Shown here in pieces: positions 35,536-48,905 of a stretch of DNA of 64,000 nt. The notes under the pieces are model-generated. The model saw only the letters and a list, made by a program, of their open reading frames with translations, ran no database searches and was not told where the DNA came from. The DNA lies in the NCBI GenBank assembly GCA_022316685.1, contig JAKJHU010000039.1, positions 3,844,001 through 3,908,000 on the forward strand, written 5' to 3'. A program made the position numbers and the translations under genes. Positions within the stretch are counted from its first letter, which is position 1, and each line of letters starts with the position of its first letter. This stretch comes from Progne subis subis. Its lineage: Eukaryota; Chordata; Aves; Passeriformes; Hirundinidae.

Positions 35536-37200
35536 TGTGTAAGCATAATTCACTTTGGAACACAGGCTAAAAATAATAAAGAGCTACATCATCACATTCT
35601 TTCACAACGCTCCAGAAGAACTGGAGTAGTGCTTACAGCTGCAACAAATCCCTATTAAAGCCAAAGGGAAGTAGGTGAGGACAGAAAAGCAACCCCTGTA
35701 TGCTGTTTGCTCTGCCAGGCAACAATGGAACCCGTCACCCATCCCACTCATCACATCCCTGCTTGAACATTGTCGGCAGTACAGCTCCCGAGCAAAATCC
35801 TCACCTCTCTGCTCTGAGTGAGCATGCAGAGACCTCATTAAAACCTCCTTTCAGCTGAAGGGCTCCCCTGCTTCCTAAACAGGTTTTTGAAGACAGCTCA
35901 TCAGCAGAGATGAAGCCAGGTGTTAATCTGTGTTTCCCCCAAGCAAGCTGACTAATTAGCTAAGTTCACAGGCTGGTTCTCTGGGAGCTCTGCTTGCATT
36001 TGTATGAAGGAGGATCATTCAGCACAGGAAAGACTATAGGAACAGCATGACTGGTCAGACTAAAGCTTTGCTAAAATTTAGGATAACTGAATACAAAATC
36101 ATGTGCTTATTCACCCCCTGACTTTTTAAACACTGCTGCCCTAAGATGGCTATCCCTGTTATTGCTAACTTTAAGTATTTTGTGATTAAGGACCCCTTGA
36201 TGGCAGGAGCTCCACTTGCTTGGACTGACACCTGCATGGAAGGTTCCTGCTGCAAACAGCTGACACACTGGGGATAAGATAGGAAGAAGAGAGAAAGATA
36301 CAGATATGAATGAGGCTGCAACAAACTGCTGAGACTGTACTGTCTGTATAGCAGGCAGTGGTTTCAGCACACCAGGGGCTGAATCCCTGTGAAACACTGT
36401 GTAATAGGGTGTAGATACAGGCTAGGTAACATGTTCCTCAGCAGAGCCTGCAGAAAAAGAAGGGAGAAGCTTTGGCCATGGGGACCTGGCACAGCCTTAT
36501 AGGAGAAACCACTTAGCTGGATATAAATCCAGAGGTCAAGGGCTAATGGCTCTGTGGCTACTTTGGAGGTGCAAGTCCAGCTCTCAGTCAGTGAGTGATG
36601 AGCAGGAAAAAAAGGCCACTTCTATGTCTGCACCCATTTTCTGACCCCTTCCCACGTGCGGAGCTGCCCTTTCAGTGCAGAAAGGGATGGGAACAAGGCT
36701 GTGGTTGAGCAGCTCCAGCACCAACTGTGGCACTTGTGCTTCGAGATTTTGTTTTCCCTGTTGGACATTTACTGTACCTAATATGGGTAGACAATTTTAA
36801 GACAGGTTACAGCTAATTCCTTTCCTGAAGCTATGTTTTTCTTTGGAGACTCATCTGGTCCCATCACCTCTGCAATAAGGGACACTGCTGTAGCAGAAGC
36901 ATTTATGTCCCTCATTTATATCCATCTCCTGGGGGTGTCTTTATGGCAAGTTGGTTGGTGCAAAGGAATCGAGCACCACGCTTGGGTGTCTGTGCTACGT
37001 GGGACATGAAGGAAAACAGGACAGATCCTTTCTGGTAAATAGGGAAAGAAAAGGCTGACAATTCATGTGGTGCAGTGCTGTGAGGTCTGCAATAAAAAGA
37101 GGAATCAACATTTCCCTTTGACAGAGCCACGTTCCAATGGCTAAACAGGCTTTAAAGTCAAGAAAAAGCCACATTGACGCTGCAGTAGAAAATAGTGAGC
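35536..37200. other. Unique sequence, no gene seen
   Basis: No recognised gene or repeat. A homeodomain-like CTAATTAG lies near 35951. Confidence 0.5.
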
Positions 37201-37245
37201 GTATACTTTTATTATGTCATTAACACTCTCTCCCCTCCTCCCCAG

Positions 37246-37433
37246 GATCATTTGGCTCCAAGACTGGCAGCAGGGTACAATAATGTTCCCAGCAGAAACA
37301 GCTGGTATGGGGACAGGATATTGGTTGAAATGGCCCGAGAGGCATCCTCAGCAGGTGGCGTTTATCAGCTGTATGCAAACGCCGCGCTTCCATGAGGCGC
37401 TCTAAGAAAGGATATATAGCCAAAAAAAATAAA
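37246..37433 (+). other. Candidate terminal exon (or enhancer)
   Basis: A strong-looking 3' splice site precedes this block: a branch-like cattaac (37218-37224), a C/T tract, then CAG ending at 37245. From 37246 an open frame in phase 0 runs 49 codons (DHLAPRLAAGYNN...QLYANAALP) to TGA at 37393-37395. A perfect AATAAA follows at 37428-37433. That order is what a last coding exon looks like. However, a second frame is also open to 37405, I do not recognise the peptide, and no upstream exon was found. The same block carries TTATC-CAGCTG and TATGCAAA sites (37362-37379), so it could equally be a regulatory element. Confidence 0.2.
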
Positions 37434-40400
37434 AGCAAAGTGCAACTTAGCAAAGGAAGGATTTGTAGCTGAAACCCCATTTTTTGTATAGATGGAAGGA
37501 GAGGGAGTAATAAACAGCCCTGTTAAGCTAGTCTGTTGGCTTTAAACCAAGGTAATGAGGCATGTGGGTGCTTTGACAAGGAGCCAGAAACTGCATTTTG
37601 CCACCAATTTGACTTCTACCTTTTTGTCTCTCTTAATCTGACAGTAAATTCCTCGCAGTCCACTCAGCTTATCAAAATGGGGCTCAGGCTAGGTCTAATG
37701 CCTTTTAAAGAACTAGGAAAGTAATTCACTTAATTAAATATTTCCAGTTGTGGAGAACACACGCTAGGCAAATTGCACCACCTCTCCTCCCCTTTGTACA
37801 CACAAAACATAGAATAACAATGGATCTGCTCATTTTTACCCTGCACAGTTTCACACTCCCTCCCCTCTTCACTCCTTCTGTGCTGTCCTTCCTAGAGGTT
37901 TTTTGCCAGGAAGGAAGATTACTCTAGTGACTGGGTCAGAGAAGTATGAGAGTCAGCTCCTAACTCTACTGCCTACTTGTTTTGCAGCCCCAGATAAATA
38001 TCTTAACCCCTCTTTGAGACAGCTTCTGCATCTATATGACCAGGAGACAAGCAGTGACTTCCACCCCATCACTCTTCTCCCTGGTTAAGTGTTCAGTGAG
38101 CAGTTTAGACCGCCTTTAGTAGGAGATGTGAGACAGAAAAAGACTAAGAGTTTGTTCAGGCAAGAGCCCTGCCAGTCTGATCCCCGGATAGGATAGCTCT
38201 GCCTTAGGGGAACTGCAAACAGCATAACCCCACCACCTGATCGAAGGTGTAGGAACATAACAGGGAGCCACTGGTGACCTACATTGGCAGAGTCCATGTA
38301 GAAGGACAGGAGATCATAGGAAAACAGACCCAGTGCTTTTGTACAAATTTGCCTGACACTTTAGAGAACCCCACTGTGAAAGAAAACTTGGGGTTTGCAC
38401 AGAGAAGCCTCTCAAAAGGAGAGCATCAAATCTTAAACCCTCTTGCAGGAGTGCTTTTTTTCTCCACATGCAGTACTGTCACAGCCAGACTGAAAATGTC
38501 ACCACTGGGCTTCTGGATCTCTTTCATGAGATGAATGCAACCTTTCTACCAGAGAACAAAGCATGTTAGTGATCTTTTAACAACTGTGTCTAACTAACTT
38601 GCAGCGCTAGCTCTGCAGTAAGATAAGCTCCTTGTACCTAAAAGGTGCCCTGCAGTGAAAAGATTGAATCAAAACATAACTGTGACTTTGTGCACAGTAG
38701 CTGTTCAGAGAATAACCTGTACCAGGCCCCCAGGCAGTTCCTAGTGCCTGTATTTTGTTCAAGGGCATGTCTATGCTACCACTGGTAGCTGCTAAATATC
38801 TTCCTTATGACAGAAGAAAATTCAGTCTTTGTGCATTTCACCTGCCTCCTGCTAGGCACTTCCACAAATATTTACAAATGATGGCTTGTAAGTGAGGAAG
38901 GCACAACTAGTCACACATTAGATATGCTTGTACTGCTCCCAGGCTTGTTAGCTTGCTCTCCTCTGCCAACTCTTCAAAGGCTGGGAGATGCTGTCTCCAG
39001 CATCCACCGCAGCAGCAACACAGCACGAAGATGATGCAAGCCCAGCCTGGGCTCGGGACATTACAAGCACAGCACTGCTCTGCAGGCTGCTGCTTATGCC
39101 AGGTTTGAAGGTAGCACCAAAAGCATTTTGTCAAAGGATTGTGTTCCTTAGCTGGAAGGAGACGTTCACCTTAGACTCTGTTCACTCCTCGGGATGAGAG
39201 CACAACCAGCTGCAGCACAAAATCTGCATTTCATTTTTGCTTCCTTAAAACAAAGGAAGAAAGGCTTGGGGGTTTTGTAACCTATAACAAAAACAAAGGG
39301 GAAGTGGGGAAGCCACACTTATCACCTGGATCGACATTTTACTATCCACTCCAACAGGAAGAGCATTTCCTCACAGGCTCTTTAGGACACCTGCTTTTCA
39401 CTGCAGCACACCTCCCAGCAGTGCTGCCACTATTGCTCACTGGTGTGTTTTGACAAGGAACTATGTTCCTTCTGACACCAGGAACTCAGAAGAAGCCAGA
39501 GTAATCTCTTTGCTTGACCTCCTGCCTCCTGCAGACCACACAAGAGCTCAAGTTCAAAACTGTATTTATTATACATGAAAATTAGTCTGGACTAACCACT
39601 GCAAATTTTATCTTTAACTGCCCTCAGAAAGACACTGTTCTGCTGTTTCAGTGTAACAGTAATTATTTGATCACAGGGTCATTTCAGATCCTTGCATATG
39701 TAGTGGTTATGAGTTGTCCTACCTGTCCCTGTTTCTGGGTGAGCTTCCATAAGGAAAATGTGAGTCATTTGGCAAACCATCTGAAGCCTGTTGTGGGTCT
39801 CAGATCAGGCCACAGTGGAGAGGTGTCAATGCCACAGGTCGCTCCCAAGTGTTCATCCCACAGTCTAAAGGGCTGGGGACGCCTCCTTTAAATGAGACCC
39901 TTGGTACAGAGGTTTGTGTGACATCTGGGTAGATGCCTCTGGTCTTTGGCCCTGTCACTGGGATGCCTTTCACTAGCAATTAGTTGGAGCTATTTTAGGA
40001 TTCAATGGGGAAACAAACCTTCCATTGGTCTCATTGCTTAATTTCTCTCTATTGCCTTAAGTACAATGGCTAAGAGCTAAAGTGGACTTTAGCTACAGAG
40101 CTCTATAATCGTTTCCTGCATTTTTCTTCTATTTGGAAGCTATTTTAAGTTGTTCTACCTTCCCTGGACTGCCCAAGAGGAGCTGTGCTCTGCACTTTCA
40201 TCAGCTGATTCTGGGAAATGTCAGTTATGCTCTTCTTCTGTTAGTAATATGTTTCTTGAACGATTTAAAAATAGCACAGTATGAAACATTTCCATCTTCT
40301 CTCTTCTGGACGAGAACTGAGGGGGAGTTAACTCTTTTCTGCTTCACTGGAGCAAGAAGTCATGCAGTGTTCAGGTGCTCTGGGACTGGAGCCAGTTACT

Positions 40401-40648
40401 GGTGCTAGGAGAGGCTACATGATGAGGGCACCTAGTCAGAGCCTGAGCTACTGAAGATCCCTGCTGTTGTCAGAGCTGCCAGCAGACCTGGCACATGTGG
40501 CAGCTGTGTCAGTGCAGGAAATAGCAGGACTGGACATCCGGCTGCTGGCCTGCCTCTGCTGCTTTTACAGCTTGCTCAGCGAGCTTCCATATGGCCAGGT
40601 GATGGTGATCATGTTAGAGCTCCTCTCTGTGCGCTGCTCCAACACACC
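37434..40648. other. Unique sequence, no gene seen
   Basis: About 3.2 kb without recognised genes. A weak MIR-like stretch at 37955-38040 is discussed in the findings. Confidence 0.5.
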
Positions 40649-41363
40649 TGTTGGGGGTTAAGTTTTCCTGTGGAATTTTCCCCCCCATAAGTTGCTAAGA
40701 GACTAAATACTGATGCTTAAAGCGTGCTTGCCCCATACAAAAGAAGTGGATCACTTAGTTTAGTGGGGGAGGAAAAGGTTCCCGAGAGCTAAGGGTCGTA
40801 GTCTCTCGTCTCAGTTTTCCAGGGAGGACAGTCGAGTGACGGCTAGCTGCATGGAGTCCACGGTTAACAGAGGAGTCCGGTCCTGGGAATTCTATCGTCT
40901 GCTGGAGCGCCTGGGAGCTCAGAGCTCTTTGCCTGCCCTGCTGGACCTGGGTCAGCCCGGGTCCAGCTGCCACGGCTTCTCCAGCACTGCTCACTTTGCC
41001 TGCCAGGACACCCCCCTGCCTGCTGGGGACAACCCACCATTTCCAGCCATCAGCCGGAGTTTCCACCGTTTCAACTTGGTGCTCTTGGGGTCCCAAGAGA
41101 TCAGACTGCCCGGGGCTTGTGAGACAAAGCCCCTCGGGGTTCTTGGTTCTGTTTATTATTATTATAATTGCTGTTGTTGTTTGTCTGTCCTGTTATATTT
41201 ACTATAAAGGACTGTTATTCCTTTCCTCATAGCTCTGACTGAAAAGTTGTGGTTTTTTTAATCTTCCAAATCATAATAACATGGAGGGAAGGGATTGGAA
41301 TTTCCCCTTCTTAGAGAGGCCCTGCCTCTCCTTAGCAGATACCTGTCTTTTCAAACCAAGACA
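40649..41363 (+). mobile_element. ERVL-like solo LTR with target-site duplication
   Basis: A passerine LTR I recognise by 'cttggtgctcttggggtc', 'tgcccggggcttgtgag', the (TTA)n stretch at 41153-41165 and the end 'cttttcaaaccaagaca'. It begins TGTTGGGG at 40649 and ends AAGACA at 41363, giving TG...CA termini and 715 bp. The flanks are acacc (40644-40648) and atacc (41364-41368), matching at four of five bases. A 5-bp duplication is what ERVL-class elements make. The expected AATAAA appears as TATAAA at 41203-41208. No internal genes remain, so it is a solo LTR. The 123-codon frame at 40836-41207 is not a known protein. Confidence 0.87.
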
Positions 41364-44300
41364 ATACCCTGACCCTAGAGACCAAATGCAAGCTGGGAAC
41401 ATCTCCCAGGCATCCACCTCAGTCCCATAGTGCTGTTCCATTTTTACTCACTGCTGGAGCACCTCATCACTGGCTGCTTGGCCTATATCTTGTGTTCATT
41501 GGCATCTCCTTCCTCAGCTGTTCAGTTTCCTGTTAACCTTCCCACTATTTTCCTTTACCTTCCAGCATTTTTTCCTTTATTTTTGGTCCTTCCCACCTCA
41601 GCTTGTTAATTTTTCATCCCCCATTTCTGACATTTCCTCCAGTGGTATTTTCTCCTACACTCCCCATGTGAAAGCAGCTTGGAAGACAGTCACCTACTGT
41701 GCTGTCCTAGGGAGCTGCTTGGCAGCAGCCTGCTGTGATAACCCTGTATCTACCTGTGTTAGAGACAGAGAAAGAAGAAAGATCCTTTTATCATCCAAGC
41801 AGCAGAAACATATATACATCAGACTCAGCTTCCTCTGCCCATTTGCACTTGCCATGCACTTTTCCTCTGGTCTGTAGGCCCTCTGGGACTGCTCTGGTAA
41901 CCACAATGTTGGGAAATACTGTTTCAACCACAAAATACAGCTTCCTCTTTCAGATGGCGATTAACTTTCTCCCCTATGGACAGCCTAGAAACATTTAAAC
42001 AACTGGCCTTGTGTTGCCCATAGCATCTGGAGTTGGAGGAGGAGTAGAGGCTGGTACATGGTGGCAGTGAAGGGGAGAAAGAGTGATGCAGTTAATTACG
42101 AATGACTTGTCTTGGTTCTGGCCAAGGTTTAGTGCTGCAGGAAGGGCTACACAGGAGAGAGTTTGCTTTGGAGCCCATTCCATCAAAATGAATACAAATA
42201 TTCCCATAAGTCTGGGGCTATGGAGCATTTTTGTAAGAATGGTATCTAGAGGCACATCAGGGCTATAAATTGCTTCCAGAACTGGTGTGATCTCATTCTA
42301 GCTTCTTTCTATTCTCATGAACAAGTAATACTTGTAGGATGTCACCCTTGTTTCTCTGCCCATAACTGCTTTAAAGCACTAATTAGATGGTTATAAATCA
42401 CAAGGAATCTGTGGTGTTTTGAGTGACTCCAAACCTTGGAATTATAGCTGAAGTCTTGAATGCAATTGCAACCAAATCCACTCAACACTGGTTTCTGTTG
42501 ATTCAGCAGTGATGTCGTATCAAACTTTCCTGAGCACTCTGACAGACTTAAGTTTATTAAAAGAAGTCTGGATAGCAGAGCCAAGTTTAGCTACAGCCAA
42601 GTTATTCAGTAAGACAGCAAGTTGAGTACAAAAGCAGAAGGACAACTCTCACCTCTGTGCTGCTGACTGGTTTGACAGCCTACAATTGCTTTGTTCGCAA
42701 ATGCTGCCATGTGCAAGGGTCTGTCCTAACCAGGAATTTTCTGCACTCACAGTGACCTAGGGTTTCAACCTTAGGTCATGTTAAGATGATACCTATGTGC
42801 TGTTGGTCTCCACTTGAAAATAATGCTGGGCAAGATGCATTTTCCACCAAATAAAGGCCCTACAGACATAAGGGGAAACAGCAGTAAATTTTGCAAGAAA
42901 ACATTTTCCAGTGGAAAAATACTAAGTTGCTAATAACTCTCAAACCTTTTTTTCCATGGAATTTCAAACACGAAGGAAGATTTCCAAAGGTGCTTGGCTA
43001 GCAGCATTGCATCAGTACCACACATGGATTTTCTCCACAAATTCCCTGGCTCCTCAGGAACCCACCTGAATTTACCACACTTCCCCAGCCCTTCACTGAA
43101 AGAGATGTGATAGCTGGGAATGCAGGGCCTTTATGCTCCCTGATAAAGTGTTTCCTGGGAGATATGGACTCAGGAAGCCCTTGACAACTGCTGACTAAAA
43201 CTGGCATGGTCTTTGTCGTCTCTACCACTCTCTGAAGCTGAATATGTGCACTCAGACCTCTACTGTAACAGCAGAGATCCCATCACTTCAAAGCAGCAGC
43301 CACCCCAGGTCTGCGAATTGTGACTCACCAAAGGGAATGCAAAATGTAGCTATGTCTGCCATCACGTTTCCGGTTATTTCTGGTTCCTGTGGAATTCTGG
43401 AAAGACTATCTTCATTTATGCACTGGAAAAAGCCCAAGAGCAAGGGCTTAATTAATCCCCAAGTTTCGAGGAGCCCTTTGCACATGCACATACATGTTCC
43501 CTGCCATGCTTGATGCTGCCTGCCTAGCTAGGCTGGAAGGGGATCTTCTCATTCCAGCTTAATCATTAGCACTTCTCCAGAGGGGTGGGAGCTACACAGA
43601 AAGGAGTAAAAGCAAAATATTTTTAATGACTTTTTAATGCACCTAAGACAATGTACTAGGACTAACTCAGCTACATCTTTCTATGAGCATACCATTGTTT
43701 TCCCAGTAACCATGAATTGTGCTGTTCAAAGAGGTTGAGGTGTGCTTTAAATGGCTTCATACTTGTTTGAAATCCCTGGAGAATGCCATGAATTGGTGGC
43801 CTTCCTGAGGGTCCAGGAGGGGACCAGTGGCTGCTACGGGGCCAGGGCACAGCCCCTGTTCAGAAGACCCTCCTTCTGAAGGCTTGCTGCACAACCCTAG
43901 CCAAAGCACTAAGGCATTGCGTGCCAGGCAGTGAATTAGCAATAGCACAAACTCACACAGGGAAGTCAGGTGAAATTCAGTGTTTATAAAGAGCAAGCAA
44001 AATGTCCCTGGGCAGTGTAAAATATTATCTTTTTTGCCTTTACTGATAGTTGCAGGAACAGTTAATACTTGGTTTGGAAAGAGCTGATGACACTGTTGTT
44101 GTTCATCATTTATCATCTCTAGATTATTGTGGTTGCAAGTCATTTGGCAGATTTCTCTCTTTTTTCCTGCTCCACAGATGGCAGTGTCCATGAAGCATGA
44201 CGCCCTTGCAGGCATCTGACTGTGAGGCTGGAAGCTTGAGGACCTTTGGGGGTAAAATGCCCCTCAGTATTATCTGACCTCTAAGGTTCCTGGACTGATG

Positions 44301-47300
44301 TGCTTTAATTTGCACAGTTCTCTCTGACAAAAACTCCCTCTGCTGGGATCTCGGCTTGCAGACTGCGCTGCTTCTGAGAGGGGCCTGTGCCTGTGAAGGG
44401 CCATCACATCTCAAAGTGTAATTTTACTGCTGTGCCACTAAATGTTCATGTTTCAGCTCCAGTTCAACCTCTTCCAGGGTGGGGGTCTAAGGTAGTTAAG
44501 CTGTAGCTAGATTAAGGGAGCACGGAGCAAGCCCACCACTGTAATTTTATGTGAAAGGAAAGATGCAGAAGCTGCACTTCTCCAGCTGATGTCCTGGGGT
44601 TTTTTTTCCAGCTAACAGAGCTGAGCAGCTCCTGCAGCTGCAAATGAGAGTGTTTCCAGTCCCAAGACATACTGAATCAATCAATGTGCTGTTCTCCTCT
44701 GCTGGCTTATTAGCAGTTAAAAACTAAGAAAACACAATGTGTTGCCCAAACACCTGCCTCATTTGCCTTCCCCTCAGCATAGCAACAATCCCCACCATGG
44801 ACTAGCCCTCATTTGGCAGCCTGGGGGAGAAGCACGGGTCAAATCCTTTTTGCACAATGAGTTGTAACCCTGTGATCTTTAATAGGATTTCCTGGGGGAA
44901 AAGGACAGGACTCAGTCTTGTGATTGCAGAGAACTTATGATTCATGCACATTAGTGTACTGTCTGGGGACATCCTGGACACAGCTGATGCCTTCTCCTCC
45001 TTGCATTAAGATTTCTTTGTGCAGAAACACGGGGTTTGTTCAGCTGTCCCTAACCTCAGTCCCTGACCCTACATGGCCAGCACGGTCCAGCTGCCTGGGG
45101 CTGGGCCAAGTCCAGAGCAAGGATGGAGCAGCCAGTGAATAACAGGAGTGACCATCCATGCTCTCTCTGGGTTTGTGCCCTGGGGTCAGCTGGCTTTCTA
45201 AGTGAATCACAGTACAGTTTGCTCTTCCCTCCTAACCCTTCAGCTTTTTCTGCCTTACAGCACTCCCCAGAAGCATACTTCGGTGACAACATGCAAGCTG
45301 GCATGTGCTGCAGCACTGGTGACTCTCAGAGGAACTCCTGGGAACAATTTCTCTTTTCTCCTGCACAAAACTTTTTGCGTGAAACTTAGAGGAACAGTGC
45401 TATTTTTGAAGCCCCTTTCTGGCTGAAATTGGCTAACAATCATACGGGTGACAAAGAGGTTAGTCCACAAAATCCCATGAAAGTTCCATAAGAAACAGGT
45501 CCAAAACATACCTAAAATTAGGTGAAGTGTGATGCACTAGGAGGCAGGGCAGGTTTACAGAGACAGAGCATGTGCAGCAGCACATGCCCCTCTCCCAGGG
45601 GCACCCTTCAGGGCTGCCTTCACAGCCAGCTAGCCTATTCCAGCCCTCAGCTCGAAGCTCTTCCCATTGTTTATGATGGGCCTCTACTGAAGGATAAAGA
45701 CCCAGGCACCTGCTGACTCATGCATTTGCCACCTCCCACCATCACTAATGCACCATACACCACTTAGGAACGAAGGTTTGGGGTTTCTAGAAATAGAGTG
45801 AAATAAAATATCATGTCATCTGCCTGAAGATTCAGCAGCCCACATGTTCTCCCACACACGCTGCTATGAAGGTACCATACCAGTGCTTTGGGCAGTCCTC
45901 GGGCTGTTCCTTTGGGAGCAGATTAGATTCAAGCTCCAACTCCTAAGCACAAGTGTGCTGCAGAGACAGGCACTCACACCAGCAACATTTATCAGGGGTA
46001 GTGGTCCTTTCTGCATCAGGGCAAGCCCTGCAGGAGATCAGGACAGAGGAGTGTCACCAGTAATATTACAACTTCTTTTTTCTATTTTAGGAATGGGATA
46101 ATCTTGCTGTAACCAAACGTGAATTCAAGGCCCTCTTCTCAAAATACCCCATCCCATCACTGCAAAATATAAAAGCTGGTAAATAAAATTCCCAGTGTAT
46201 CCTAGGAGGGAGAAGAGTTTCTTCAGAAAGTGTCTATTTAGATAATCTCTGCAGTGCTTAGATACCATGGAAATTAGTAAAGAATAATATCACAGTGAGC
46301 CTGCTGCACTGCAGCTTTATGTATCATTTACTGTTGACAAGATTAAAACTCTTTTGGGGTCTCTTCCCTAAGGCTTGCCCCAGTAAGTCGACATATTTTG
46401 GGATCATTTTGCACTTTCCACAGATTTCACCATCATATTGTTTCTAACCATCTTTCCTTTGCCTGAACCTATAGCTCCTTGCTGTCCTGCACTCTCCAGG
46501 AACAGCTTCCAGGTAATGCCTGTTCCCTCATTTGGGTCCTGCATGGGGATTTTTCTGAATATAGACTGCAGACTATTTAACATTGCATATGTTAATCATC
46601 GCTCCCCGATTCCCTTGTGCTCTCCACTGACACCTTGCTGCCAGCTATCTTATATTAGCAGAACCTTGGGCAGTTTTAAAAATGGCTAAGGCTATGTCAG
46701 AACCAAGGCAATGTGAATCATCTTCGATGAACTCTTTTTAAATGCTTTACTAAGACCTAAATATATTCCACCTTATCACATGCTCCTTGAATCTACTAAG
46801 CTTGCAATTCTACATGGTAGATTCATTTAAAATTCATTTTGCTGAGGCATATGTACAGTTGCTAGACTGCTTATCCTATTTTCTGAGGAAACTGCCTCTT
46901 AGGCAAGCTTCTGCTGCTGGGAAGTCTGAAGACCAAAGTCCAAAAGGGTTTAGTTCACACCCAGCCCCTGCAGTGGTTCACTCATTAGAAGCAATTTCAT
47001 CTCATTCTCCAACTTCATGCTGCTTTCTGATGGGTCACAGGTGTGTTAGAGACTCTTGTCTTCTGCTTCTTTTCTGTGATCAGTCGACTGTGATTACAAG
47101 CTCCCAGCCCCAGTGCTCCCCTTGCCAGAGTCATGCAGGAATATCTGACTTCTTCACAGCCCTGGCAACTACTGTGAAGCTCAATTCAGGCAGATGGGCA
47201 GCATCCAGAGGACGTGCCTTGTGGAATAGAGACTAGGCTACAGATTTACAGGTTTTCTAGTATATTCATCTGATGCCAAAGAATTGTTTTAAGCACTTGA

Positions 47301-48759
47301 GGTATTAAGAAAAAGCTTCAGACTGTCTGTAAATATGTGCAAAAATATTAATTATTCAGCCTTGCTGAAGATTTTTTTTTTTTTAATCTGTTATTCAGGG
47401 AATAGGCCAATTCAAAAACCTCTCCATATGCAAAGAAATACCAGAACAGACAGGAATAATGGATGACTTAGGCTATATAAACAGTGCATTATCAAAAGAT
47501 ATGGTAGCCCGGGGCAGCTGGCCATGCATGTTGAAGTGGCAGCTGCACACCCCACAAGGTGAGAAGTATTTGCTTGCCTTGTGCTTCCCTCACCTTGAAG
47601 ATTCCTGATCAACACAATTCTGTTTGATCCCTGACCTTTGTAATCTATTCCATGTGCCAGTATCCACATTTGCAGATTTTACTGAAGCAGATATCTCTGT
47701 ACCATGCAAGGTCAGGGTTTGTCAAGAATATGGGTATCCTAGCTGGGAAGCAACAGAAAGACTGAGAGGGTTCCAGAAGGGAAGGTGTTTTATTGAAAGA
47801 GAAGAGCAGATCACAAAATACTCATATTAAGAACATGGTAAGGGTGAACTATCAGTGACAAAAGGAATCTGTCTCCATGCAGACAACAACTGGTGTTGTA
47901 CCACAGTCACTCATGGAAGACGAACTTTTAAATACCCCCAAACCCTCTGTTCTTCCCCTACAGCAATTTAGGGGATTCTGTTTGAATAAGCAGGTTCGTA
48001 GGTAAAGACCAACTCTCTCAACCAGCTGCTGCAGTGAGTGTTTAAGAGGAACCACTGGATCCTGAGACCACTGATGCCCTTCACCCCTGCCCCAAGAAAC
48101 ACAGCACATGCACCATTGCAGGGATGTCTTCCAACACATGCCAAAAGCACAACCTCAAAGTATTTACAATTATCTACTGTGTCTTCTAAAGCAACAAAAA
48201 TGCAAAGGAAAGCATTCATGCTGTAAGCATCTTCAAATGCTAGAGTATTTGGACTATTAACCTTGCTTTCAGATACTGCAAGCATTTAAAAATCCACCTG
48301 GCTAAGCAACCTTTCATTTGCTAATGTAGCTGGAAGTTAGAGGTAGATGAACAAACTAAACTGAACGCAATGAATGACTGCAAAAAAGGTCGAGGTGGAC
48401 TGCTAAAAACAAAGCAGCTTTATTTTTCAATTTCTCATCAAAAATAACATTGATCACATGTTATTTCTCCAAAGGAAGCAACTTTCTCTGTTTGTGCTGA
48501 CTTTTTTCCCTTTTTTTTTACTGGGGTGGTTCAAAGAATAATTTCCACCACTCTACCTATGAGGCAGGTTTGAAGATTTGTGGTGCTGTCTCCTAAGCTG
48601 CTGGCAAAACTTGAATGGCTCACACACAGAAGACTAAGGCTCAAGGGGTTAATGCTTGTAGCACAGTCAAGTGATGACAGGAAAGACCTGAGAGTGTTTA
48701 TCTATTATGAAGAGCAAGGACACAATTAGCAAAATATACCAGGACAGAATTAGCATTCA
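41364..48759. other. Unique sequence, no gene seen
   Basis: About 7.4 kb in which I recognise no gene or mobile element. The longest frames (152 codons, minus, 43757-44215; 149 codons, plus, 46787-47236) have no domain I know and no supporting splice context. A T12 run lies near 47370. Confidence 0.5.
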
Positions 48760-48905
48760 AGGGTAAAGATAGGAAGAGAAAATGTGGAGTTTGAGGAAGG
48801 ACTTCTTGGCAGTGAGGTATACAAAATTACCTCTCAGAAGTAATGTGACAGAACTCTACTGCTTGGTACATTTAAAATTAAGTTGGACAAAGTGATAGTG
48901 AGTGA
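48760..48905 (+). mobile_element. Ancient CR1/L3-like 3' fragment
   Basis: Diverged match to the C-terminal end of CR1-superfamily ORF2. The order 'ggaaggacttcttggcag', 'tgaggtatacaaaattacc', then 'ttaaaattaagttggacaaa' parallels the conserved stretch that precedes the 3' untranslated region in old CR1/L3-type LINEs. No 3' tail is seen. It is far more decayed than the other CR1 copies here. Confidence 0.5.

Noticed and set aside
43757..44215. 152-codon minus-strand open frame
   Set aside because: No domain, signal or family is recognised and there is no splice context. It is consistent with chance in 64 kb.
47771..48520. Minus-strand 3' exon suggested by TTTATT near 47791 and 48431
   Set aside because: Isolated reverse AATAAA hexamers are common in AT-rich DNA, and no recognisable exon or LTR structure lies upstream.
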